Shown here piece by piece: positions 1-10,400 of a DNA stretch of 64,000 nt. The first letter of the stretch is position 1. Every line of letters starts with the position of its first letter. This DNA is from Platycnemis pennipes (lineage: Eukaryota > Arthropoda > Insecta > Odonata > Platycnemididae), in assembly GCA_933228895.1 (NCBI GenBank), contig OW121852.1, positions 60,988,872 to 61,052,871 on the forward strand. The letters are read 5' to 3'. Both the position numbers and the translations under genes were made by a program. The notes beneath the pieces are model-generated. The model worked only from the letters and a program-made list of their open reading frames with translations. It ran no database searches and was not told where the DNA came from.

Positions 1-75
1 CAGAAACTTACCAAGTCCAGAGAAACTTCTATACCTGATGTTCTTGGTAGTGAAAATAATCTACCTGATGAAAAG
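1..75 (+). other. possible internal exon end of an upstream gene (speculative)
   Basis: The window opens in a frame that is open from base 1. A strong-looking 5' splice site (AAG then GTTAGT) lies at 75/76. If real, this is the 3' part of an exon of a neighbouring gene, encoding about 25 hydrophilic residues with no recognisable domain. The same frame runs on to a stop near 187, so it could be chance. No other support is visible. Confidence 0.15.
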
Positions 76-1077
76 GTTAGTGGTGTTCTACAGTCTAGCG
101 TAGGCATTTATGTACCACTGTATTCCCTTCTTTCACTTTTGAACTTTTTTCTTACGCTATTCCCCCCTCTAGAATTACGCCCGTCCTAACAAACTTCATT
201 CCTTCAAAAGAGCCTCTCCTTCTCATTCCCCTCCACTCGTGCATCTACCTTGCATAATGGTCTACATTAAGAAATCATCTTCAATTATTTGGCACAAATA
301 CCTACTTAACGTCTTTCTGGTTTCCTCAAGAAACTTTGTCTCATCTCCGATCATACACAGGACCTCATTCGACTTTCTTTCTATCGTTGGTGCTATCTAC
401 ATTCTTCTACTCACAACATCTCAAATGCCCAATTTTTTTCTCGACTTCTTTTCCCAAGATCCACGGAAACCAAACGACATCACCCTCCAGACTGGAACCT
501 CAAAATACGAAATCACTCCAGACCTCAACTCGCCTGGGGAATGATTTTTGATATTCATGTTTCCATTGGATCGCAGAATAGCGAAAGAAATACCTATCAA
601 TAAAAAAATAATTAGTATTTCCAACGCATTTTCACACCAGATTTGTTTATTATAGACTACACAGCAACAATATTTTTTATCAATCAACGAACGTTGGAAG
701 AACAAAAATGGGGTATATTAAATGTTAGAAGGCTACATGGATTGTAATTACGGTCAGGAACATTAAGAATCGTACGAGTTTGCAAATGAAATCGAAGTCA
801 TTATTCCCAATCTAGCTTCACGTCAGGGTAAAGCCACAAAATAAACTGAGATGGACTATTGAACAAACTAATTCTGGAATTCGCTTCTCTCACACTCCAT
901 TTGCGACCACAGCTCAAATAAAGCGAATACAAAATAAACAGAAAAAATCTCTCTTGCCATCCCTGTTCTTTCGTGTTTCCTTACTCATATTTTTCCCTAT
1001 CTAACTGCTGCAATTTCAGCCCACGCTCACCACAATTCCGGTGACTCGAAAAATAATATCATATTTGTTACTACGAA
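76..1077. other. non-coding stretch, pyrimidine-rich at 120-480
   Basis: No gene is recognised. The part at 120-480 is C/T-rich on the plus strand and resembles the C/T-rich stretches at 12470-12730 and 17580-18060. It may be old antisense LINE sequence, but I could not read a domain. The rest is AT-rich and unremarkable. Confidence 0.4.
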
Positions 1078-2230
1078 GGTTAGAATGTACTGGAGGAGGC
1101 ATCGCAGCTCATTGGAGAAGCCAGCGGCCATCTCGGTAAGTACGGGCATACGTGCTTGCTACTCGGGATACTTGTACGGATGAAGTTGTTTTTGCAAGCA
1201 GTAAACCGAAGAGTAGATGAATAATGGCCTGCATTTTTAAAATTCCCCAAAGAAACAGAGGAAAGAGCACAAGCATGCAAAAAATCTCCAAATGTGTAAC
1301 TAGTTTAAATAGGTTAAATTCGAATAAGTTTCAGTTATAAAATTAACTACCAGGGAAACCAAATGCATTAAAACCTCCTTTAAGTAGCCTTAGGAAGATT
1401 AACAGACACCGCTGAGATGATTTCATTGTTATTTATGTTTTAGTACACATACAGTCTCCATTAAGGCCTGGTTACACGATACATTAAACCGTACGAGTTA
1501 ATGTGTAAATGAATGAACGCGAGAATGAACGCGAAAATGCACCGTGTAACCACACCAAAATGTACAAATGAATGAATGCGTGAACAGAAAATAGAACCCG
1601 TTCTATTTTCTGTTCATGCATTCGTACATTTTCGTGATTCGGGGACATCTGGTGGCAGAACACGGAAACGAACATTGCTATCAATTATCAATAGACTTGA
1701 TAGACGTCAATTAATATTTTCGTACTCACGTAACTGATTGATGAAAGTAATTCCAATGTCTTCAACTTCTTAAATGCACTCCATTACCAAATAACGTAAA
1801 CAACTTTACTTATCAATATCAATAAACAAATTTGCATGGCAACTGGTTTCCCATGTTAAAAGATAGGGAAAACACCATTTTAAAAAACACAAAACAACGA
1901 AAAGGGAAGCAATTTCAGGGGGGGTACGGTCTACTTCCTATTTAATGATAGTGTTTACACTTAAAATTTGCGAATTGTAAAGAAAATAAAAAAAACCAAT
2001 CGCCTTGCGTTCCGTGAAAATGTGTCAAAACTTGTGCGAACGAATGTACCGTGTAACCACTCATTCATGCATCTCGTTCACGCAAACGTTCATTTATTCA
2101 GACATGTAAACAGACATGAATTCGCACATTAACTCGTACGTGTTAATGTATCGTGTAACCAGGCCTTTAGAGGCAATGAACAGAGTAGGAGGGGCCTAAT
2201 CCTTCCCAAGCAAACCCAATCTAGCTTCAT
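1078..2230 (-). mobile_element. R1 repeat copy, interrupted by a Harbinger-like MITE
   Basis: The left terminus (GGTTAGAATGTACTGGAGG) and about 180 bp after it match the left end of the R1 element at 31013. Sequence 1291-1463 is the reverse complement of R1 copies at 3187, 21410 and 48973. It continues at 2167-2225 after the MITE at 1464-2166, matching the R1 stretch that reads AGTAGG..GGCCTAATCC. The right end is truncated. R1 has no recognised coding region, so it appears to be non-autonomous. Confidence 0.6.
1464..2166. mobile_element. Harbinger-like MITE with TTA target duplication
   Basis: The ends are inverted repeats. The left end begins AGGCCTGGTTACACGATACA, and the right end is its reverse complement followed by TTA. 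More inverted similarity continues inward (GTACGAGTTAATGTG). TTA at 1461-1463 and 2167-2169 is the duplicated target, as known for PIF/Harbinger elements. No transposase is present. It sits inside an R1 copy, which gives the order of insertion. Assignment to Harbinger rests on the 3-bp TTA duplication. Confidence 0.75.
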
Positions 2231-3186
2231 TTATATTAAATATAGGTTAGAACCTCGTTGGCTATTACCGACAAGGTTGATTAGTTGGACATGAAATACT
2301 TCTGCATGTGTTTACAAATAAAATCCACTACGTTGAATTCCACACAATTATTATTATTAACCACTCGACCGGTTTCTACCTCTTCAGGTCAGCAGAATAC
2401 TTTATTGTAATTAAAATAACTGTACGGAATTTAACCAAGTTTATTTAAGCATGTCCATATTCCTCAAAGTGAACTCGCTTGCTGTTGTTATGGCTTCTGA
2501 ATGTACTTTTCAAAATTCCCATTGCGCAGGACACATCTTATTGAAAGACAATATGGCTATAAGGAATATGTTTAGAGATTCCGCACATTTTTAGGTGCCG
2601 AGGGAACGAAATACTGAAAGGGGATGTCGATGTCTTCAGTGTTGGGCAAATCTCTTTCTACCGACAACGCCTATGCGATCCTTTGGGGCAATCCATATAA
2701 TGAATATCGAGGGGCACCTCGACATCTGTCGTGGTCAGCGGGGACCGCGCGATGCGGAAGGAAACTGATCCTCCGAATGAGTTTCTCTTCCCTCTTCTGC
2801 TCGATCGAAAACGAATGAGAGAACCATGACAAGAAAGAGAAGAGCCACGAAGGAAAAAAGACACAAATGACGGATGAATTGCGTAATTTCTTGAATAAGT
2901 TTCAACTGTTTCCGGGCCCGTTCCCCAGCGATCAACTAGGAGTTAGGTCCATTAGGTGACGGAAGCGTCCACCGAGAAGGTACAAAGCCAAAGAGTAACA
3001 GTATCGAGCTCTTCTCAGTGAAAGGGAGGACGTTATTTTCCCTTTTCCGATTTCCCAGGGGGCTCAATGATTCAGAAAATCTCTCGGCTAGGGTATATAA
3101 GTCGACTTATCAACAGGACTCTCCTCGACATGAACCTGGGACTTCCGGAGAGAATTTCATCGCTCTAACCACAGGGCCACCACAAT
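2231..3186. other. no gene seen; tRNA-like SINE fragment near 3125-3190
   Basis: Short reading frames here are not supported by any family. A stretch near 2340-2390 resembles termini of Penelope-like or related elements (ACCGGTTTCTACCTC), which is weak evidence. At 3125-3190 the minus strand carries a degenerate tRNA-like head with a B-box-like block. Confidence 0.35.
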
Positions 3187-3500
3187 ACGGTTAGACTGAG
3201 CTGGAGGCGGCATACTCATGCTAGCCTATGGGTGACAATGAAGCCAGAATAGGAGTGCTTGGGAATTAGACCCTATCTCCTCGGCACAAAACATTTCGTA
3301 TTATACGACCTCTTATGGAGACTGCATACATATTGAAACATAAATAACCATGAAATCATACCATAATTTCATCTCAGCGGCATCAATTAATATTAAAAAG
3401 GTTATTTAAAGGAGGTATTAATACAGTTTATTTCCATGGGAGATAATTTTATTCCTTAAAACTAGTTCGAATTAACCTATTTAAACTAAATATTTCATGT
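3187..3500 (+). repeat. R1 repeat copy (5' part)
   Basis: It aligns along about 300 bp with copies at 21410-21785 and 48973-49380. Shared blocks include AAAACATTTCGT, GGAGACTGCAT and TTAAAGGAGGTATTA. The terminal GGTTAGA..CTGGAGGCGGCAT matches the R1 terminal repeat. No coding capacity is seen. Confidence 0.65.
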
Positions 3501-3837
3501 ATTACTATATATTGTAATCATGTATTGTAATAATCACGTATTGACGATGTTTTTAGTTTAAAACTGATAATACAAAAACGTATATAATTTAATCTGGAGA
3601 CACACATAACCTTTATAGATTACCAAAGTGCATTTGACAGCTTTCATCGAGAAAAAATTTGGTCCATAATGGAAAAACGATGATACCCAGTTCATTTAAT
3701 CAAAACCATTCAATCTCTCTATAAAAATACGAAAATTGTAATTGATACTGGGATTGGTAAAAACCCAACCCAGTAAATTATAACCAACCAAGGTGTTAGA
3801 CAAGGGTGCACTTTATCGCCTACTCTATTTAATATAT

Positions 3838-4210
3838 TGTAAGCACTCCGCGTAAATACAAAGACTTGGTCCGGAGGAGGCGCGGTAAGGGAACAAGTCG
3901 GGCGTTCTGTTTTAACGCTTTTATTTACACCTCAGTTACATGTTGGCCATAGACCGCCCAGAAAGAGACTCCCCGAGTCTCTCCTGCCCTCACGCCGCGC
4001 CCGACGCCCGCGTCACCCCGTGACCCCCTCGAGGGCTTCCTATCGGCCGGCAATGGCAGTAGCTTTCCATGCTAACTGTGCGACTTCCCACGGCAAGGAT
4101 TCGCAAGGTGTTATAGGAGTCACACCTGAATGTGACTCCACATCCGGGGGCTATTATTACCGCCGCAACCAACACCGGGGTGACGCGAGTGCCGGTCGCG
4201 CACGCTTACA
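3838..4210 (-). mobile_element. probable solo LTR with 4-bp target duplication
   Basis: The 373-bp GC-rich insert starts TGTAAGC and ends GCTTACA (TG..CA ends, short inverted repeat). It is flanked by ATAT at 3834-3837 and 4211-4214. Removing it with one target copy restores the LINE frame from LFNI into YIDDCLK. On the minus strand an AATAAA lies roughly 90 bp before the end, as in an LTR, so I infer minus orientation. No internal retroelement sequence is present. A non-autonomous DNA transposon is the alternative. Confidence 0.6.
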
Positions 4211-4232
4211 ATATACATAGATGACTGTCTAA

Positions 4233-4451
4233 AGGCCGCTTTACACGATACAATTTTTTGTACAATTTCTTGTACAAACGCTTGTATAAACTGAACGAAA
4301 TTTTATTTGTCTGAATGGAATTAGAACAGGTTCTATTTTCTGTAGTCATTCAGACATTCGCACAAGCGTTCACACAATTTGCCGCTTTACACGCATTTCC
4401 TCATACAAGCATTTGTACAAGAAATTGTACAATAAATTGCATCGTGTAAAA
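4233..4451. mobile_element. Harbinger-like MITE, right end eroded
   Basis: The left end AGGCCGCTTTACACGATACA and the internal blocks match the MITE at 51020-51239. The right end retains the reverse complement of TTTACACGATGCAA but has lost the terminal GCGGCC. The preceding TAA (4230-4232) fits a 3-bp target. It is inserted in LINE sequence immediately after the restored IDDCLK block. Confidence 0.65.
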
Positions 4452-5240
4452 AGAAAGTCAGAAATACAAAAAAACGACTTTTTAAGTTCCATGCTATTTG
4501 CAGATGGCCAAGTAATGATTCAAGATAATGAAGAAAATTAACAAATTAGCTGTCCAAAAATTAAATCTCATATCGAGGGACCATTACTTGAAGATATCCG
4601 TACAAAATACCAAGACAATGGCATTCATAGGATAGTACCCAATCCGAACTAAAATATTAATTGAAAATAATATCTTAGACAGATATCACACGTTAATTAT
4701 TTAGGGTGCGACCTATGAAGAGGATAAAGACATTTTAAATAAAACGACCAAATTACCAAAGAATATGTAGGACTATAAGAAGAGCACTGAGGGAAAACTG
4801 CAAAAGAAACTCAAAATTTTACAAAATAATGGCTGTCCCACATTAATATACGGATCCTGGACATCTAGAACAAGAGATTTCAAGCAGATTCAAACGTCAG
4901 AAATGAAATTCCTAAGATCTGTGAAAGGCTGTACACATCTGGACCACATAAGAAACGAAGATATAAGGCAAGAATTGAAAGTACAACCAGTACAACAAAG
5001 TACAATTGTCAAATAGATACGTCTGCGACGTATATAGACGTGGATACGCGTGAAAACTCGGGAAAATTGAACTTCTCCTTGCATCTTGGTGAAACTTGGT
5101 TTTTCTGAGGATGGAAAGTGGGACGCAGGACGCAAAAGGTTGATCTAAGGAACGTCTTCACGATTCATTCCACAGCTTAGAAGAATGCCAGTGGCCTTAA
5201 GGAATAATTGTGCAAATAAAATCGCATGGGACTACGGTGC

Positions 5241-5689
5241 GATATCTAAAAGAAAAGGAGTAATAGTAGTAGTTATTATTGGGGGAGGTGACCGGCAGTT
5301 AAAGTTATTTGCACCATTTAGTAAAGTAAGATAAGCAGTGCTTGATTAACCATAAAGCAATATAAGCACTTGTTTACGGCACCAAGCGAAGGAGTCATCG
5401 CAGAAATTTGAAAAAGAAAACTTTTTAACTTAAAATGAAGTGGATGCATACAAAAATTAACGTTATTTTCCATCCTTCAGTACATTTGGTATAATTTCGA
5501 AAAAAAGAATTTTATTTAATAATTTATTTTTGATTTTATTTTGAAAAGCATATATATGAGGCACTAAATTGCATATATTATAATTTCTTAGAGCCTCTAG
5601 GCGTTTTAATTTGGCCCCAGAGACAGGAATTTTTTCCAACGAAAGGATGAAGGGTAGGGTGATCCTCGGCGTTAGCATTACCTCACTTT
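5241..5689. other. no gene seen
   Basis: AT-rich sequence between LINE and SINE remnants. No domain, repeat match or splice-site pattern was recognised. Confidence 0.4.
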
Positions 5690-5860
5690 TTACGAAAGGC
5701 GCCAAGGGGTTCACAGTTTAACGTCCCATCCGACGGACGGATTACTACACTGGAAAAGCTCTTCACACATCACTCAAGGGGGGAACGGTATGGCAAATGA
5801 AAAATCTGCCTCAGCTGGTATTACAGAGAAGGAAATTACGTTCCCAGGTGTCCCAGTCAG
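5690..5860 (-). repeat. tRNA-derived SINE, partial
   Basis: It carries the family body on the minus strand (plus strand reads AACGTCCCATCCGACGGACG). It shares this with copies at 19195, 29035 and 39963. The tRNA-like head is degraded here. Confidence 0.55.
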
Positions 5861-6667
5861 CAGGTGTCTTCATCCCGTTAAGTCGTTGTGGCTGGTGAGG
5901 ATGCGACGCTCCACGGGAAGGGAAATCAGGGTGAGGGGGGCAGTTCCTTTCCCCATGCCGGCAGTAGTAAATATCGTTGTCCGGGGTTAATTCGACTTCG
6001 TCACCTAGTCTCCGCGTGCTCGTCCCGCCTTGGGCGTGGATTTCGTGAATGTCTTAAGTTTAAAAAACTTTGGCTGCGCGGCTTGGTACGGTCCTAGTAA
6101 TTTAAGCAACAAGATACCAGCTACTACTGCAACCATTTTTCCTTTGCCGCCTGGGTCTTAAGATAGTCATCACGAAACAAAAATTACACATTTAACTAAA
6201 AAGATATCTACCGAGCAAAATCGTACTTCTGTCATCCTTGCTGTCACAATGGTACAACACCAATTTCAATTTAATTTTTGGTAAATTGAATTCCAGACCT
6301 CTTTTTTTAAATATATGGATGGTTTTTCGGGAGTTTAGGTCCTTTTTTTGAAAATGAAAAAAATTTTAACTTTTGGACACATTTTAGACTTTTTTTGCAC
6401 GCCTGCGTAAAACTAAATGTTCAAAGAATAAATATGTTTATTTAAGACATTTACCTGGGAGTTTGTCATGTCATCAGAAATATTTATACTTATAGGATTT
6501 TTGCAGTCACATCCCCGCATGTTGAAACTTTGAAATATTAGGAACTGTATTTAACGTGAAGCTTCCTTGCTTCCGCGGTGATTTAGATTGCTTTACGGTA
6601 AAATCGGTAATTTAGCCATCAAGGAGATTATTTTCTTCACGGTAGTGGACGCCGCGGCGTCCGGGCG

Positions 6668-6730
6668 TAGTGTCCCCCTGCCATACACCCCCTCGCGATG
6701 GCTTGCAGGGGAATATACGGACGTAGATCA
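6668..6730 (+). repeat. CR1/Jockey-type LINE 3' end, fragment
   Basis: It matches the conserved 3' terminus of the family (CCCCCTGCCA..ACACCC..GCGATGGCTTGCAGGG). This terminus is seen at 23325 on the plus strand and inverted at 29113, 31791, 53449 and 60003. Confidence 0.6.
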
Positions 6731-7017
6731 CACAATACCTAGGTGTTTAACTGAACGCGTTCAAAGACGTCTTTTCCGGATTCAATGTCGGAACCTACGG
6801 AATACCGTAGCCGAATGCTCTGCCCCATACGCCACAATAGTCTCCCGCAATGATATTCATTAGTTTAAAAAATCGAAGCCTCAAATTTAAGTGGTGAGGA
6901 AACTAATTTGAAACTTGACGACATTCCTTAATATGGTACATTTTAGGGCAGCATAGCACCTGGGAGCAAGATGAATATTCTCTGAAAACCACCCTAATAT
7001 TCTAATTATGAACTAAA

Positions 7018-7315
7018 CCCAGGTAAAAATTTCTACAAGTAACTATAGAATACTACACAAAATTTGCCTATACTTTCAATGCGTAATTAAAGGAAAAACT
7101 AAAGAAACTATATAAAACCATACAGATTTGACCTAAATTTCTATACGTAACTAAAGGAACTCTTGTGACCTATAGTTTTTAATAAAAATCAATAGGTGTT
7201 TACTATAAAAACCTATGCGTATCTATGAATATCTATAGAGATCTATACAAATTAATAGAAATCTATATGTTTCTACAGGACACAATATATGCATGCATAG
7301 AAATTTTTACCTGGG
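7018..7315. mobile_element. MITE with perfect 18-bp terminal inverted repeats
   Basis: The first 18 bases, CCCAGGTAAAAATTTCTA, are exactly the reverse complement of the last 18 (7298-7315). The 298-bp AT-rich interior is full of short TCTAT/ATAGA motifs and has no coding capacity. No clear target duplication was found, so the superfamily is unassigned. It ends 180 bp before exon 2 of SDR gene A. Confidence 0.7.
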
Positions 7316-7494
7316 AAGGATTCGCTAATATTAATGCTACGCACCTCTTGCTCAGTTTACATTACTCAATGGAGAAATTATAGACTTAATTGGAGATCCT
7401 TGGCATCGCAACATTCGTTTTTCAAGAAGAGCGTTTTCCGAAAATTTCATTAATTCAAGATCACCACAGTAATTTAGCGATTACTTTCATGCAG

Positions 7495-10400
7495 GTGGTG
7501 CTCTTCGACTTGAACAAGGAAAGCGGAGATACGTTCCAGCAGCAACTTGAAGAGGAATTCGGGAGTGGGAAAGTTCACTTCATCAGAGGCGATGTGACAA
7601 AGAAGGAAGACTTTGAAAGTATGTTTTTCAACATTGTTCATCACCATCTGATCATTTCAAATACATGCACTCGCAGGTTCCTATGGAGTAATATGGTTGG
7701 TGATGTGGCTAGAGCATTGTTATCCTCTTTGAAGGGCCCTGGTTTGAATCTCGGCAGTGTTAAGACAATTTTCATTGGATTAAGCAAATGGTTTCAGGCC
7801 TTTTGGAACTCTAACATATTGTAAATGAAAGAAAAACTTGAGATCATACTATTCACTAATACTATTTCAAGTTTTTTCTTTCATTTTCAAAATTTTCATT
7901 GGCTTTTCATCGGTTCACAATTGAGAGTTGTGTGGAGAGAACTTGTGGTACAGTACTCCTTATTTTCATTTCAATCCATTGTACTTTACCCCATTGTCTT
8001 CACACTCACATACTTAATACCTACAATTTCTTTTTGCCTTCTCTTTCCCAAATCCAAATTTTACAATTAATTTTACATTCTCCATATTTCACACTCCATA
8101 TCTGAATCATAAAAATAGCAAAAAATAACTTACCAAGAGCTATTTGAAGCATTAAATGTGATTATCCATTATATTTCACAGAAAGCTCTGTCGTGGATCT
8201 GTTCCGCCACTGGCACATAAGCTGGCATCCTTTTAGGAGAAAGAAACGAAGCAATAATTAACTAAAAATACAACTGGGAAGATTTTCCATATACAACACT
8301 CAAAAACACCAGCTTCAAAAATGTTATTGAATAAAAACAATACAACCCACATTTCAATGTATTTCATGATTGAACACCAAAACCTAGATCACCAATGCAC
8401 ATACTCATGCATTCAAAATGTGTACATCTTTAAAAAAGTTATACTCTGTAATGAATAGCGCATATTCTATTCAACAGAGATAGGTCAGCTAAAAAAATGA
8501 TTTGTAACTGACTACTTTTTAGCTACTTTATCAATAAAATTAGCAGCTATTCTATAAACTACAAATTAAATATTGTAGCAAATACAGCACATCCACTTTT
8601 TTTTTTGTATACTCTCAAATAGAAGAGTCTGAACTGCTTCTTAAACAAATGAGTTTAGTTGAGAGGTCCCCTTTTTAAGTTCAAGAAAACAATTCAATAT
8701 GAATGTTATAAAGCCAAATGTATTAGTTATTTTAGTTTTCTATCTCAAGTTCTGTCTCACAAAATGATAGTGAGTGAACAGCGCTCTAAAATGTGGACCT
8801 CCTTCAGACCCGTTGGTATCCAAACAACAGTAGCATCTAATCGCAATCAACTTAAAGTGAGGAACCAAAGCATTATCATATCAGCTGAATCAATGCAGGT
8901 CTCTTGGTAAAATATCAAATGCAAACATTGCATAATATCTGGTGGAAAGATCGTTTAATGGTGGCCCATGTAAATCATTACAACATATCAGAATCCCAGG
9001 GGTAGAATTTTAAAAAGATTTTAGAATATATGAAAACCCAGAGCACCTATATTTTTTTCCATGCTATTCATTTTCAGCAGCAATTATGTCTTGAAATTCA
9101 AGTCTGATACATAACTCCTCATATAACTAAGCACTTTTTGCTTTGTAAAATATGCTCTCCACAAAAGCACTAGATGAAATTGAAGTAGCATGTAAAATAA
9201 AGTAGCTGAAAAATAGCAGTTGAGTACAGCTAATTCAAAAGGATTGTAGCACACTACATTTACTGAGAAAAAGTAGCTGCTACAGTAGTGCGCTACTAAC
9301 TACAACCAATCCCTGGTATTCAACATGAATTTTAGTTAAATACATGTCTGACTACTTTTACCAGTTGAAATGACAACGAATAGCAATATCAAATCATCTC
9401 TGCTATTGACATAATGTTGCATAAAATATAGACTAAGAAAAATATATTTTAAAATATTTTTATGGTCATTCGCAAGAACAAATCTATGTGGGGGATCAGA
9501 TTAGTGTAGTTGTTAAAATACTGGCCGCCCATCTTGAGGGTCCAGGTTCAAATCTCAGCAGAGGCAAAGATTTTTCATTAGCATACCAGTCCCTACTTGA
9601 GTGCTGCATGGAAGGAACTTCAAGGGTAACATTCTGTACGTCGGATAGGACGTTAAACCAGAGACCTCTTGGCACTTTTTATGGTGCCAAGAGCACTGAT
9701 TCTATTCCACCCTTACTCCGTTCTCTGAAAAATTCCTATCACTACACAATAACCCTCCTATTCTGAAAATCATCTGACATATTATTCCAGGTGCCTTTAG
9801 CGAGGCTCTCCAGAAGTACTCCAGGATTGACATCATGATAAACAATGCTGGAATAATGAATGACGAGTACTGGGAAGCTGAGATAGACATTAACTTGGTG
9901 AGTCCTTAATTGCCCTTTAACTTTAATGAAATTTTCTACTACACATATGCATGTATAGATGAACATACATACGTTATGTATGAACCATAGACATCATGAG
10001 GTGTATTTTCAAAGTTTAATTGTGACATAAGGTACAGTGAGTGATATCAATAAAATCATGGAGCGAAGGGATGATTTTTTAAATGAAATCCCATCAACTC
10101 CTCTTGGTAGCCCAAAGGTCTACCCTCCAGCCAATAATGCCACTTGCTTGTGTACAACAAATGTACTTCAATGACTTTCAAAAAGTGAACCCAAAAAAGG
10201 TAAACCCACATTTTTCATGCATTGAAAGAGATTCATTCACATAATGTGCAGATATGTGCAGGATTTCCTCACAGAGATAAAGCGATGCCTTTGACTTTCT
10301 TGTTTTCTACCAGTTTCTCGGAACCTATCTGTCGGCATTTTAGATATTTTCTAACTTACAAGTAGAGTGCCATTTCCGTGGCATACCCAAGAGTATTAAA

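Larger units (their letters stand above)
3590..5240 (+). mobile_element. LINE reverse-transcriptase fragment, broken by nested insertions
   Basis: The plus-strand translation shows non-LTR reverse-transcriptase landmarks with several stops: FIDYQSAFDSFHREK and then NQGVRQGCTLSPTLFNI just before 3834. Reading resumes after two insertions with LFADG (catalytic FADD altered to FADG) near 4490-4505. It ends with a C-terminal block, MKFLRSVKGCTHLDHIRNED, at about 4903-4965. The element is dead: it has stops and frameshifts, lacks a 5' endonuclease and has a mutated active site. It is interrupted by a probable solo LTR and a MITE. Confidence 0.75.
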
